Assembly: GCA_016281015.1 (NCBI GenBank)
Contig: JAEEHS010000063.1
Coordinates: forward strand, 1-54,161
DNA: 54,161 nt
From: Bacteroidales bacterium
GTDB lineage: Bacteria > Bacteroidota > Bacteroidia > Bacteroidales > UBA932
Direction: 5' to 3'
A program made the translations under genes and the position numbers. The notes under the pieces are model-generated. The model ran no database searches. It worked only from the letters and a program-made list of their open reading frames with translations, and was not told the origin of the DNA. Below, piece after piece: positions 34,011-42,981 of the stretch (positions are counted from its first letter, which is position 1; every line of letters begins with the position of its first letter).

Positions 34011-34858
34011 CTTTCTTTCATGCATTCGATACAGGCCCATCCTTCGCGGAGGGAGGAGCCGACAACGGTCCCGCCGGAGGCCTGGACGGCGTCCGCTACA
34101 GCGGGGATATCCGCCTCGAAAAAGCCGCTCAGGAGGATCCGTCCTCCCCGGCGGAGGGAGCGGAAATAGGTCGGCATATCCTCGATGAGGATGTTGCGGT
34201 GGATATTGGCGAGGATGATGTCATAGGTCCCTGCCTGCAGGAGCGAAGCGTCTCCGCAGGCGGTCTCCACCCGGGAGGCGACCCGGTTCCAATGGACATT
34301 GCCCCAGGCGGAGCGGGCCGCGACGGCGTCGATGTCCACGGCAAAGACCTTCCGGGCCCCCATCTTGGCAGCGAGAATGCCCAGTACGCCCGTCCCGCAG
34401 CCCATGTCCAGGACCGAATGGTCCCGGATCTCCGGCTCCAGGGAGAGCATCCGCCCGATCATCATATAGGTCGTATGGTGGGCGCCGGTCCCGAAGGCCA
34501 TGCCCGGGTCGATCCAGATGTTGAAGCGGGTGCGGGGAAGCACTCCGGCGGCGGGGGACTTGACGGTCACTTTTCCCTCCACGACGAGGGAGGTAAAGCC
34601 CGATTCCCATTCCTTGTTCCAGTTCTCGGAGGGGATCAGCGAGGCTTCGAAGCCCGTCACTTCCGGGAAGGCGTCCAACACCACTTTAACGTCCCCCCTG
34701 CGGTAATCCTCCCGCTGGATGTAGGCTTTCAGGAAGGGCTCCTCGGTCAGGAAGCTGTCATAAGGCAGTTCCGACAAGTCGGCGACAATCCTTTCCGCCA
34801 GCTCTTCTGAGAAGGGTTCCAGGCGGATGGCGACTTCGATATAATCCTGGCTATTCAT
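34007..34858 (-). CDS. prmA: Ribosomal protein L11 methyltransferase
   Basis: The 283-residue protein has the PrmA SAM-binding motifs DPGMAFGTGAHHTT, VLDMGCGTGVLGILAAKMGA and the catalytic-loop equivalent LANIHRNIL. PrmA methylates ribosomal protein L11 in the cytoplasm. Length and architecture (N-terminal substrate domain, C-terminal methyltransferase) are normal. It overlaps the large AsmA-like gene upstream by 8 bp and the FNT-like gene downstream by 4 bp. Confidence 0.93.
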   Translation of the reverse strand: MNSQDYIEVAIRLEPFSEELAERIVADLSELPYDSFLTEEPFLKAYIQREDYRRGDVKVVLDAFPEVTGFEASLIPSENWNKEWESGFTSLVVEGKVTVKSPAAGVLPRTRFNIWIDPGMAFGTGAHHTTYMMIGRMLSLEPEIRDHSVLDMGCGTGVLGILAAKMGARKVFAVDIDAVAARSAWGNVHWNRVASRVETACGDASLLQAGTYDIILANIHRNILIEDMPTYFRSLRRGGRILLSGFFEADIPAVADAVQASGGTVVGSSLREGWACIECMKER

Positions 34859-37800
34859 CCTTCTTTTCCAGTTCTCCGGCGGCTTTCTCGGTCAGTTCCA
34901 GCACTTCGCGGCGCAGCTGCTCCCGCTTGGAGGCCACCCGCTCCTGAATGTCTCCGGTGAAGTCGTCACTGCTTCGGAGCGTATCCAGCACCGCCTCCGT
35001 CACGCCGGCGGTGTCCACCACCTCACCATGGAGGTTGACGGCGTTGATCCGGTCTTCCAGCACCTGCTGCTGGCGGTTTTCGGCGATGGCTTTCTCGACG
35101 CCGATTTCAAAGATGTTATGGATCGAGGAGAGCAGCGAATACTGGACGGTATCCAGCTGTTTGGTAAACACCGGCACGTTCGCGCTCTTGTAGCGGGCCT
35201 TGGCGAGGCCGATTTTGACATGGTGGAAATCCGGCCCCCAGGCATTGATGCCGAAACGCAGCAGCAGGGGAGAGCGGATGACCGAAATGTGGTAGTCGAA
35301 GGAAGAATCCAGGTGCTGGATGCCGCTGGCGGCCAGCAGGTAGCGGTCCACATCCAGCACGAAGGGGAATACTTCCAGGACGTTGTCCCGGATCATGCCC
35401 GTGACGGACATTTTGTCGATGCGGGCTTCGTTCTTGTTCCGGAAGAGGAGATATTTCGCGATTTTCTTGAATTCCTGGCTGTCTCCGGACAGGGACAGGT
35501 CCTTGCCGGAAATCTTCATGATGCCGTCCACGGTCGGAAGGACCACGTTCATTGCCGTGTCCACGTCGGCGGTCGCCGCCAGTTCGCAGTCCAGGTCGCC
35601 TGCGAAGGATTTGAGCATGGGCATGATTGTGTCCACGGCCGGGAAGAGGGTAATGACCTTTTCGGCGGTGATGTCCACAAGGTTGAGGTCGAAGCCGGCC
35701 TTCAGGTCCTGCCGGTTGCGGGTCGAATAGAAGCCTTCAAAGTAGATATCGCCCATGTTGGAGGCCGCCAGGGCGTTGGTAATCTGCAGCGTACGGTCCC
35801 GCATGGCGATGTCGGCCGCGGCCCAGCTGACCTGGAGCGAATCGTATTTGATGCCGCTGGCTTCCAGGATGAGGTTGGCGTTGAGGTTGGAGGGCAGCAC
35901 GAGTAGCCGCGAGGAGGTGGAGTCCGGCAGCTCGGCGCTGTCCGAACTCCGCTCCGCCTCCTGCTCGATGATTTCGGTGCTTTCTTTCGGCGGTTCCCAG
36001 GTCGAGTAATAGGCGTAGGCCCGCATCAGCTCGTTCGCGTCCAGGTAGTCGGAGGTGACTTTGGCGTCCAGGTTGAGCACCCCCCTGCGGAAAATGGCGC
36101 GCCTGAGACCGCTCAGGCTGGCCTCGGCGCTGAGGTCGGAGGCACCGGCGTTGAGGGTGATGTTCTTCAGGTCCACCCGGTCGTTCGAGAAGGAGCCGCG
36201 GGCGTCCTTGACATAAGTCTTCAGCGGGAGGGAGGGCAGCATCAGCCGGGCGGAGGCGAGGTTCAGGTTCCCCTCGAATTCCCAATCCCGGTAGTACTGG
36301 GTCAGGGCCTTGGAAAGGCTGATTTGGATATCCTTGTCGGCGAAGTCGTCGGCTTTCCGGCTACGAGAGCGAAGGTGCGAGAAAAGGGAGTCCCGCGGCA
36401 CGCCGGGATAGACCCGCTGGAGGGAATCCAGCAGACGGGCGCGCCGCTCGCTGTTTCGTACGCGGGCCTGCCGGCGGGAAGCGGCCGCGTCAAATTTAAA
36501 GTTCCTGAGGGCGTAGGCATTGCCTTTTTGGCGCACGAAGAGCCGTTCGCTGTCGGAAGTCAGGCTGAGGCGGGGCGTCGGCCGCTCCTTGGTGGCCGGG
36601 GTGATGCGGAAGGTCTCTTTGTTGCCCTTGAGGAAAAGGGCCAGGCCGTCCATGTCGCGGAGGCCGAGCCTGTCAAATTTCACCAGGCCCATCAGCGGGG
36701 TCAGCTGCTTGCCACCCTTGAGGATGTCGGCGGAGTTCTGGGCCAGCAGGAGGATGTCCCCGCCGCGGGCGTAAATATCTTCTTTCCAGTTGAGGCTCAG
36801 CGTGTCCATCTTCGCCTTGAGCCTCAGAACCCGCGCACCCCGCCGGATATTCTTGTCAAAGGTGTTGCCGGTCGTTTCGAGGGTGATGTCCGCCTTCCGG
36901 ATATAGGCGAGGGCGGAGTCCGGCGCATCGTCGAGGCGGAGTTCGTCCGCGGTCATGTCGCAGTGGATGTCCGCATTCCCGATATGGACCATGTCCAGCT
37001 GGGAGAGACGGGCGTTTCCATGGAGATTGGCTTTCAGCGTCCCCGTGCCGCTGATGCCCCGTTCGCGGGTAAAGGCGTGGGTCAGCGAATCGATGCGGGC
37101 CCTCACTTTTCCGTCCAGGGCGAAGAGCGGGTCTTCTCCGAGCAGGTCTTCGGCCGATGCGGTCAGGTCCGCCCGGGCGCCGACGATGTCGCAGAGAAAG
37201 CGGCTCAGCCTGACATCAAGGCGCATATCGCTGTCGGTCACGGCATCGGCTTCCACTTCCAGGCGGCCCAGGCGGGGAATCCCCTCATAGTCCAGCCGGG
37301 ACGGCGGGACGCTCAGGTGGGCATTGATGGCGGGGAAGCGCCCTTCGCCGTAGTCTCCTTCCACATGGGCATCCAGCGAAAGGACCGCGTCGGTCTTGAT
37401 TTTTTTCAGCGCCGGCAGGTTGCGGTCGAATTCGCGGATCAGCTCCCCGAGCGGGGCGCGGTCCACCGTCACGTCCGCGAGGATGGATTTGCGCTCCGGA
37501 TGGAGGACGATATCCCCGTTTCCGTCCAGGTGGAGGGCCGATACGTCCAGTCCCAGGCGGTCCAGGCGCACTTCCAGGGCCTGGTCTTCCCGCTCGGGGA
37601 GTTCCCCTTCCGCGTCCACGCCGATGGGAATGCGCATCCTCCCGAAGGCGTTCGTGGCGAGGAAGGCCTTGGCGCGGGCCGTCAGGGAGAATTCCCGTCC
37701 CTTTCCTTCCACGCCCAGGTGGTCCAGGGCGAGAGCCAGGGTGTCGGAAGGCAGCCGTCCGGACACAAAGAGGGTGTCCATTTCGAAGCGTCCCCGGGTT

Positions 37801-38468
37801 TCGTCCAGTTTCCGGGTATGGACTTTTCCGTCCAGGGCCATGCGCCGCATGGTCAGGAGGGCATGGAGGGTATCCACCGGGTCGGTGAATACGATGAAGG
37901 GACGGTCTGTGAGGGCGATTTTATGGAGGGAGATGGCAGGCAACGGCTTCTGGAGGCTGTCCTCCGCTTCCGGCTCTTCTTCCGATGAACCGATGGGCAG
38001 GATGTTCCAGTTCGCCGCCGTGGAATCATAGTAATGGGCGAAGATGCGCGGCCGCTCCAGTTCCACCCGGGGGATGTCGATTTCCCGCCCTTTGATAAAA
38101 CTCATGTAGTTGAGCGCGAGCGAGAGCCGCCGGAAGGAGGCGAGGGTGTCCACCGTCTCACCGCGGCCGGCTCCTACGAGGGAAAAGCGCCGGGAGGAGG
38201 TGTTGAGGCTGTCGTACGAGGCGAACTTGTCGTGGGGATAGGTCAGCGCACAGGAGTCAATCGTGACTTCCAGATGGGGGAAACTCCGGAGGACATGGGC
38301 CTTGACCCGGGAGAAAACGAGGTCTCCGTCCACATAATCGCTGCCCACCCGGTTGACGATGCGGGTCAGCACCTTTTCGTTGAGGGCCACCTGCAGGGCG
38401 ATCAGAAGGACCGCGAGTCCCCCCACCAGGCCCAGCAGGACGTTCCGTATGACTTTTCCGGCTTTCAT
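34851..38468 (-). CDS. Large AsmA-like envelope protein
   Basis: The 1205-residue protein has one N-terminal membrane helix (VLLGLVGGLAVLLIALQVAL) and a long beta-rich periplasmic body, as in AsmA/TamB-like lipid-transport bridges. The start LNEKVLTRIVNRVGSDYVDG followed by FPHLEVTIDSCAL fits the AsmA N-terminal domain; the conserved AsmA C-terminal part is around KSFAGDLDCELAATADVDTA. Such proteins probably move phospholipids between the membranes. It is the first gene of the prmA operon, with a promoter 8 bp upstream of the ATG. Confidence 0.8.
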   Translation of the reverse strand: MKAGKVIRNVLLGLVGGLAVLLIALQVALNEKVLTRIVNRVGSDYVDGDLVFSRVKAHVLRSFPHLEVTIDSCALTYPHDKFASYDSLNTSSRRFSLVGAGRGETVDTLASFRRLSLALNYMSFIKGREIDIPRVELERPRIFAHYYDSTAANWNILPIGSSEEEPEAEDSLQKPLPAISLHKIALTDRPFIVFTDPVDTLHALLTMRRMALDGKVHTRKLDETRGRFEMDTLFVSGRLPSDTLALALDHLGVEGKGREFSLTARAKAFLATNAFGRMRIPIGVDAEGELPEREDQALEVRLDRLGLDVSALHLDGNGDIVLHPERKSILADVTVDRAPLGELIREFDRNLPALKKIKTDAVLSLDAHVEGDYGEGRFPAINAHLSVPPSRLDYEGIPRLGRLEVEADAVTDSDMRLDVRLSRFLCDIVGARADLTASAEDLLGEDPLFALDGKVRARIDSLTHAFTRERGISGTGTLKANLHGNARLSQLDMVHIGNADIHCDMTADELRLDDAPDSALAYIRKADITLETTGNTFDKNIRRGARVLRLKAKMDTLSLNWKEDIYARGGDILLLAQNSADILKGGKQLTPLMGLVKFDRLGLRDMDGLALFLKGNKETFRITPATKERPTPRLSLTSDSERLFVRQKGNAYALRNFKFDAAASRRQARVRNSERRARLLDSLQRVYPGVPRDSLFSHLRSRSRKADDFADKDIQISLSKALTQYYRDWEFEGNLNLASARLMLPSLPLKTYVKDARGSFSNDRVDLKNITLNAGASDLSAEASLSGLRRAIFRRGVLNLDAKVTSDYLDANELMRAYAYYSTWEPPKESTEIIEQEAERSSDSAELPDSTSSRLLVLPSNLNANLILEASGIKYDSLQVSWAAADIAMRDRTLQITNALAASNMGDIYFEGFYSTRNRQDLKAGFDLNLVDITAEKVITLFPAVDTIMPMLKSFAGDLDCELAATADVDTAMNVVLPTVDGIMKISGKDLSLSGDSQEFKKIAKYLLFRNKNEARIDKMSVTGMIRDNVLEVFPFVLDVDRYLLAASGIQHLDSSFDYHISVIRSPLLLRFGINAWGPDFHHVKIGLAKARYKSANVPVFTKQLDTVQYSLLSSIHNIFEIGVEKAIAENRQQQVLEDRINAVNLHGEVVDTAGVTEAVLDTLRSSDDFTGDIQERVASKREQLRREVLELTEKAAGELEKKDE

Positions 38469-38476
38469 CTATCCCA

Positions 38477-38507
38477 CAAAGATAAGAGATTCCCGCTTGA
38501 AATACAA
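38477..38507 (-). promoter_or_regulatory. Promoter of the AsmA-like/prmA operon
   Basis: TTG (38507-38505), 20 bp, TATCTTTG (38484-38477), ending 8 nt before ATG 38468. It directly adjoins the rpsU terminator. Confidence 0.7.
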
Positions 38508-38508
38508 G

Positions 38509-38537
38509 AAAACCGGCCTGGAATCCAGGTCGGTTTT
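38509..38537. terminator. Terminator of rpsU
   Basis: AAAACCG and CCTGG on the left arm pair with CCAGG and CGGTTTT on the right across a 3-nt loop with one wobble position; A and T tracts flank both ends. Confidence 0.82.
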
Positions 38538-38558
38538 ATACAAAAAGGTGTCAGGGGA

Positions 38559-38753
38559 TTACTGCTCTTCCTTCAGACGAAGCTGCTGAACATAGATCGC
38601 CTTCTGCAGGGCCATACGCTTCTTTACGGAAGGTTTCTCGAAGTTCTTGCGGGAACGCATTTCGCGCACCGCACCCGTCTTTTCGAATTTACGCTTGAAT
38701 TTCTTCAGCGCCCTCTCGATATTTTCGCCTTCCTTAATCGGAACAATGATCAT
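38559..38753 (-). CDS. rpsU: Small ribosomal subunit protein bS21
   Basis: The 64-residue basic protein MIIVPIKEGENIERALKKFK ... is bS21 of normal length. bS21 sits by the 3' end of 16S rRNA; in Bacteroidota it helps to hide the anti-Shine-Dalgarno sequence. Fittingly, this is the only gene in the window with a perfect, extended Shine-Dalgarno sequence (38761-38770), suggesting feedback through ribosomes that lack bS21. It has its own promoter and terminator and is monocistronic. Confidence 0.96.
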   Translation of the reverse strand: MIIVPIKEGENIERALKKFKRKFEKTGAVREMRSRKNFEKPSVKKRMALQKAIYVQQLRLKEEQ

Positions 38754-38760
38754 GCTTTTA

Positions 38761-38770
38761 CACCTCCTTT
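38761..38770 (-). promoter_or_regulatory. Extended Shine-Dalgarno sequence of rpsU
   Basis: On the minus strand AAAGGAGGTG is fully complementary to the usual 16S 3' end (CACCTCCTTT) and GGAGG ends about 10 nt before the ATG. This is exceptional in a genome that otherwise shows no such sites. Confidence 0.9.
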
Positions 38771-38785
38771 TTCATTTCGGGACCG

Positions 38786-38815
38786 CAAAGGTACGTAAAA
38801 TTCACGAATTTGCAA
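38786..38815 (-). promoter_or_regulatory. Promoter of rpsU
   Basis: TTG (38815-38813), 19 bp, TACCTTTG (38793-38786). It overlaps the 3' end of the sirtuin gene and leaves a leader of about 25-30 nt that holds the Shine-Dalgarno sequence. Confidence 0.82.
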
Positions 38816-39509
38816 GCATTTCCATAAATTTTTCCATTCCGCGGGTCGCGACGTCCCGGATGTGCGTGATCCGGCTGTCATGGACGGCTACGTCCGCCGG
38901 GTCAATCAGGTAGATGGGCGTTTCGATCTTCGCATAACGGTACAGTCCGGCGGCGGGATAGACCTGCATCGAGGTGCCGACAATCAGCAGGATGTCCGCC
39001 TCGCTGACCAGGTCGGCGGCTGTCTCGATTTTCGGGACGGCCTCGCCGAAAAAGACGATATGGGGCCGGAGCTGGCTTCCGTTCGGCGCCAGGTCGCCGA
39101 GATGGACCTCGCCGAAGCCGACGTCGATGACCTCCTTTTCGCTGTATGTATGGTCATAGACTCCGTTCTCAGGCCGGACTTTGGTCAGTTCCCCATGGAG
39201 ATGGATTACATGCGTGGAGCCCGCCCGCTCGTGGAGGTTGTCCACGTTCTGGGTGATGACGTCGACGCTGTAGTCCTTTTCCAGGGAGGCGATGGCGAGA
39301 TGGGCGGCATTCGGACGGGCATCCCTCAGCTGGGCGCGGCGCTGGTTGTAGAAGTCCAGTACCAGGGCCCGGTTCCGGTACCAGCCCTCGATGGACGCGA
39401 CATCGTTGACGTCATACTGTTCCCATAACCCGCCGGTGTCCCGGAAGGTGGCAAAACCGCTCTCGGCGCTGACGCCGGCGCCGGTCAATACGGAAATTTT
39501 CTTTTTCAT
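38802..39509 (-). CDS. Sirtuin-type NAD-dependent deacylase without zinc cysteines
   Basis: The 235-residue protein has the sirtuin motifs TGAGVSAESGFATFR (9-23), TQNVD (86-90) and HLHG (catalytic His105). FYNQRR (53-58) places Tyr54 and Arg57 where class III sirtuins bind acidic acyl groups, so it may be a desuccinylase/demalonylase. The protein contains no cysteine at all, so the usual zinc tetrad is absent; the segment between HLHG and RPHIVFFGE is short and Cys-free. The ATG overlaps the ATPase stop by 4 nt. It is presumably a cytoplasmic housekeeping enzyme. Confidence 0.88.
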   Translation of the reverse strand: MKKKISVLTGAGVSAESGFATFRDTGGLWEQYDVNDVASIEGWYRNRALVLDFYNQRRAQLRDARPNAAHLAIASLEKDYSVDVITQNVDNLHERAGSTHVIHLHGELTKVRPENGVYDHTYSEKEVIDVGFGEVHLGDLAPNGSQLRPHIVFFGEAVPKIETAADLVSEADILLIVGTSMQVYPAAGLYRYAKIETPIYLIDPADVAVHDSRITHIRDVATRGMEKFMEMLANS

Positions 39510-40663
39510 TCGGCTACTTCAAAATAATATTTCCGGACCCAGTATTCGAAGAGGGGATCCTGGAAGGAGGGCGTGTCCGCCTCGTCGAAGGTCAGCAGTT
39601 CCTTGTGCATCAGGGCATCCTTGACCCGCTTGACGTTGGCCGAGGAGTTGAGGCTGTATTTGCGGATGATGTCCGAGGCGCTGAAACGCGTGACTCCGTC
39701 GACGGTCGCTTTCAGGAAGTTGACCTGGTGGGTCGTCAGGCCGCTGACCATGGCGCGGAAACGCGGTTCATGGATGGCGACGAGGCTTTCCAGCGCTTCG
39801 ACGAGCACCGGCTCCATGATGTAGCCCCGGGTCATGGCGTCGCAGATGAATGCGAAATGATTGATGTACCAGAGATGGGATTTCAGCAGTTTGGCCGCTC
39901 CGACGAGAAGGTCCCGGTTGATGACCTTTCCGCTGGCCGTGAAGCCCTTCTGGACATGGTCCGCAATCTCCCTTTCTTCGACGGGAGAGAGCGCTACGTG
40001 CTCGACCCGGCGCCGCAGCAGGATGCTCCGCTCGAAGATCTCCTTCATGGCGTTGACCCGGGACCCGCAGAAAAGGAAACAGAAGTTCCGCTGTCCCGCT
40101 TCCGCCATCTCCTTGATGACGGCGGCGAGGGGCCGGATCAGGCGGTCGCCGTCGTCCTCCGTGAAGCTGATGTTCTGGAATTCGTCCAGGATCAGAATCA
40201 GTTTCTGCCCACGGTCCGCGGCGATGCGGAAGGGGAGGCGAAGCAGGGCGAGGATGTCCTCCTGGTCCATTTCCCAGGACAGGGACAGGACCTGGTCACG
40301 GTCGGCAAAGGCTTTCGCGTCGAAGACGAAATGCGTCCCGTCCAGGTACTGGCGGCAGATTTGTCCATACTCGGCCGGGGTGGAGGCCACCATGCGGATG
40401 ACGGTGGACCCGAGGCGGGTCAGAAAGCCCTCCGCCGTCCGGATGTTCAAGCAGGAGAGCTGACCGACGACGAAACTTTTTCCGCTCATCCGCATGTTGA
40501 ACAGGGTCTGCTGGATCAGCGAGGTCTTGCCGGTTTTCGGGGGCTCGTAGATGGACACATGCTCCCCCTGGGAAAGCAGGTTCCCCAGGAGGACGCAATC
40601 CGCTTTCCGGCCGATGAAATTCTTGCCGGTTACATATTGGGAATAGGGGAAGGCTGTGTCCAT
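39506..40663 (-). CDS. P-loop ATPase with C-terminal winged helix
   Basis: The 385-residue protein has Walker A EPPKTGKTS (40-48), Walker B LILILDEFQN (D160, E161) and a sensor-like FCFLFCGSR. The C-terminal part (TTHQVNFLKATVDGVTRFSA ... SANVKRVKDALMHKELLTF) looks like a winged helix, and the whole resembles the archaeal-type ATPase_2/STAND group that is common but poorly understood in Bacteroidales. It is encoded 6 nt after the EF-hand membrane protein and is coupled to the sirtuin, suggesting a shared function that I cannot name. Confidence 0.78.
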   Translation of the reverse strand: MDTAFPYSQYVTGKNFIGRKADCVLLGNLLSQGEHVSIYEPPKTGKTSLIQQTLFNMRMSGKSFVVGQLSCLNIRTAEGFLTRLGSTVIRMVASTPAEYGQICRQYLDGTHFVFDAKAFADRDQVLSLSWEMDQEDILALLRLPFRIAADRGQKLILILDEFQNISFTEDDGDRLIRPLAAVIKEMAEAGQRNFCFLFCGSRVNAMKEIFERSILLRRRVEHVALSPVEEREIADHVQKGFTASGKVINRDLLVGAAKLLKSHLWYINHFAFICDAMTRGYIMEPVLVEALESLVAIHEPRFRAMVSGLTTHQVNFLKATVDGVTRFSASDIIRKYSLNSSANVKRVKDALMHKELLTFDEADTPSFQDPLFEYWVRKYYFEVAE

Positions 40664-40669
40664 AAATCT

Positions 40670-42892
40670 TTAAGCCTCAGGTGCTTGTTCAGCCTCCGGC
40701 AAGACGGCTTCGGCCGGGGCCTCAGCCTCGGAGGGTTCTTCCGCCGGGATTTCCACGCCGGGCTTTTCCTTGTAGCGCGGCAGGGGACTCTTGATGCCGA
40801 GAGGGGCGAGGACGTTCAGGAGCCACACCACGACGGCGGCCACGATGACCGTCCCGCAGAGGCAGAACCAGAACCTTCTCCAGAAGACCCGTTTGCGTTC
40901 GGCCGGATCCACGGCGGTGAGCTTCGGGAATTTGGCGAGCGAGGTGAGGGTCTTGCCGAACTTGACATTGACCAGCGAGGCGGCGTTGATGGCCCATCCG
41001 TTGGCGTTCAGCACCGGGCCGAGGTCGCGGCGGCGGAGTTTCCGCCAGGCGATGAACATCGACGGTCCCGAAATCAGCAGCATCACCACGGCGATAATCA
41101 GCAGCACCTGCCAGAAGGTGATGCCCTTCAGGGCGGCGATCACTCCGGCGAGGGCGGCCCCGATCAGGCCGACGGCCATGCCGATGGCGGCGAAGATGCC
41201 GGCGAATTTGCCGATGTCGAACGGGGCGGCGGGGGCCTTGCCGTCGGCGGCCGTATTGGTCGCGGCGGTCAGCCCGCTCATGGACGCTTCATTCTTTTCG
41301 GCGGCTTTCTTGTCCACGCGGTCGCTGATCATCCGGGCGACTTTCTTATAGGGGGTCCAGAAGGCCTGGCGCACGGAAATCGGGTTCTCGACGATGGCGG
41401 TCACCGTGGCGGTGTAGTCGTTGCCGTCGCGGTCATAGAAGACGGCGTTCTTGCCGGCTCTCAGGCCGTCCACGTCCCCGTCCGTCAGTACGGCGGCGAT
41501 GGTGAAGGCCTTGCCGAGCTTGTCGCTTTTGCAGGCGCAGTATAGGATGTACATGCCGCTGAGCGAGGCGATTTCCGGGCTCGGGCCGGCGACTTTGACA
41601 CACAGGTCGGTCGAACGCTGGTCGATGTACAGGCGGCCTGCCTGGAAGATGGCCTTATGGTCCTTGTCGTAGAAATCCGCGAGGACGACGTAGTTGTTGA
41701 GGAAGCGGTAGAAATTCTTGTTGAGGCGTACCACGCGGCCGACTTCCTCGATGGAAAGGGCTTCGGCTTCAAGGGCCTTGTCCTCGTCGACGAGTTTCAG
41801 AAGGTCTGCCTTGCGGTCTTCTTTCAGGATGGTCTTGACCGTGTCCAGCCCGAGCGCTTCGACTTCGCCGCCTTTCTTGGCGTCGAGCCAGGCCGTGTAG
41901 GGGGCAAAGCTGGCGAGAATGGTGTTCCACTCGGCTTCCGTCAGGCTGTCCTTGTCCGGGGCCACGAGAGCGGCCATCGCGTCCACGGCACCTTTCCAGG
42001 CGGGGTTGATGCCTTCCTTGAGGGGAAGGGCTGCCTCCTTGGACGGCTGGGCGAGGGGCTCCTCACCAATCTGGCCGGCGGCAAGGGCGAGGTTGCCCTC
42101 GATGGCGGCGATCTTGTCTACGGAAATGCCGACGGCCGGGGCGGTCGCTTCGTTGAAACTGATGAGTTTGCAACGCATGAAGTAGTCGGCGACTTTGTCC
42201 TTGAGCGCCTCGCAGGCGGCGAGGGCATCGGCGGTCTTGTCTGCGTAGGGGAAGACGTCCGGCGTACCGGCATCTTTCCAGGCTGCATAGTCCGCGAGGG
42301 CGGTGTAGAAGGCTTCGATATGGTCGGCGGTCACCCCGTCGGCGCCGCTGCGGTCCGTGGCTTTGCCGATGGCGAGGATCTGGCCGATCCGTTCGGCAAG
42401 GACGCTGTCATCCCCGGCGGAAGCGGGTGTGATGATTCCGTCGCCGTTGAACTTCGTGGCGGCGAAGATTTTCGTGTTGTCGGAGGTGTCTTCCAGCGAG
42501 ATGCTGTCTTTTTCGAGCCCCAGGTTGCTGAGGATCTGACGGGCGGAGCCGGCAAGCCGCCCTCCGTCGGGATCATCGGTGTTGAAGGCATCCAGGGGGA
42601 GGGTGTCTTCGCCCTTGAGGAGCAGCTCGGGATCTTTGAGGATGCGGGTCAGCCACTGGGCAGTGGCGATCACCTCGTCCACGCGGATTTTCCCGTCGCC
42701 GTCGCGGTCGATGGCCTTGAGGGTGGCCTCATCGAATTCCAGTCCGTTGACGGGGCAGCTCAGCACGGTCCATAGTTTGCGGTCCAACTCTCCCAGATGG
42801 GCAATGTCTTTGCCGCTCTGGATGTTGACGCGTACGGTTCCGCCGACAGAGGCGAATTTCCAGGGATAGGAGTCTTTTTTCTTCTTTTTCAT
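40670..42892 (-). CDS. Large membrane protein with EF-hand, function unknown
   Basis: The 740-residue protein begins with a lysine run and lacks a signal peptide. An EF-hand loop DRDGDGKIRVDE (62-73) with all metal-binding positions suggests calcium binding. The long middle part is Ala/Asp-rich and helical, and three membrane helices lie near the C-terminus (IFAAIGMAVGLIGAALAGVI, WQVLLIIAVVMLLISGPSMF, FCLCGTVIVAAVVVWLLNVL), followed by an acidic Pro/Glu/Ala tail. I do not recognise the family. It is the first gene of the EF-hand-ATPase-sirtuin operon, expressed divergently from the 206-residue protein. Confidence 0.7.
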   Translation of the reverse strand: MKKKKKDSYPWKFASVGGTVRVNIQSGKDIAHLGELDRKLWTVLSCPVNGLEFDEATLKAIDRDGDGKIRVDEVIATAQWLTRILKDPELLLKGEDTLPLDAFNTDDPDGGRLAGSARQILSNLGLEKDSISLEDTSDNTKIFAATKFNGDGIITPASAGDDSVLAERIGQILAIGKATDRSGADGVTADHIEAFYTALADYAAWKDAGTPDVFPYADKTADALAACEALKDKVADYFMRCKLISFNEATAPAVGISVDKIAAIEGNLALAAGQIGEEPLAQPSKEAALPLKEGINPAWKGAVDAMAALVAPDKDSLTEAEWNTILASFAPYTAWLDAKKGGEVEALGLDTVKTILKEDRKADLLKLVDEDKALEAEALSIEEVGRVVRLNKNFYRFLNNYVVLADFYDKDHKAIFQAGRLYIDQRSTDLCVKVAGPSPEIASLSGMYILYCACKSDKLGKAFTIAAVLTDGDVDGLRAGKNAVFYDRDGNDYTATVTAIVENPISVRQAFWTPYKKVARMISDRVDKKAAEKNEASMSGLTAATNTAADGKAPAAPFDIGKFAGIFAAIGMAVGLIGAALAGVIAALKGITFWQVLLIIAVVMLLISGPSMFIAWRKLRRRDLGPVLNANGWAINAASLVNVKFGKTLTSLAKFPKLTAVDPAERKRVFWRRFWFCLCGTVIVAAVVVWLLNVLAPLGIKSPLPRYKEKPGVEIPAEEPSEAEAPAEAVLPEAEQAPEA

Positions 42893-42913
42893 GGGACTAA
42901 GATCTTATGCTTA

Positions 42914-42945
42914 CAAAATTACACATCTTTTTTGAAAAATAACAA
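42914..42945 (-). promoter_or_regulatory. Promoter of the EF-hand operon
   Basis: TTG (42945-42943), 21 bp, TAATTTTG (42921-42914), 21 nt before ATG 42892. It overlaps the divergent promoter on the other strand. Confidence 0.6.
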
Positions 42946-42961
42946 TTTAGTTATACATTTG
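42931..42961 (+). promoter_or_regulatory. Promoter of the 206-residue protein gene
   Basis: TTTG (42931-42934), 19 bp, TACATTTG (42954-42961), 20 nt before ATG 42982. The two opposite promoters overlap, so they may exclude each other. Confidence 0.75.
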
Positions 42962-42981
42962 TAAAACCAAGTTTTTCTGCC

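Noticed and set aside
38802..39509. SIR2-type phage defence gene
   Set aside because: The protein is a short single-domain deacylase with class III substrate residues, not the large defence SIR2 type.
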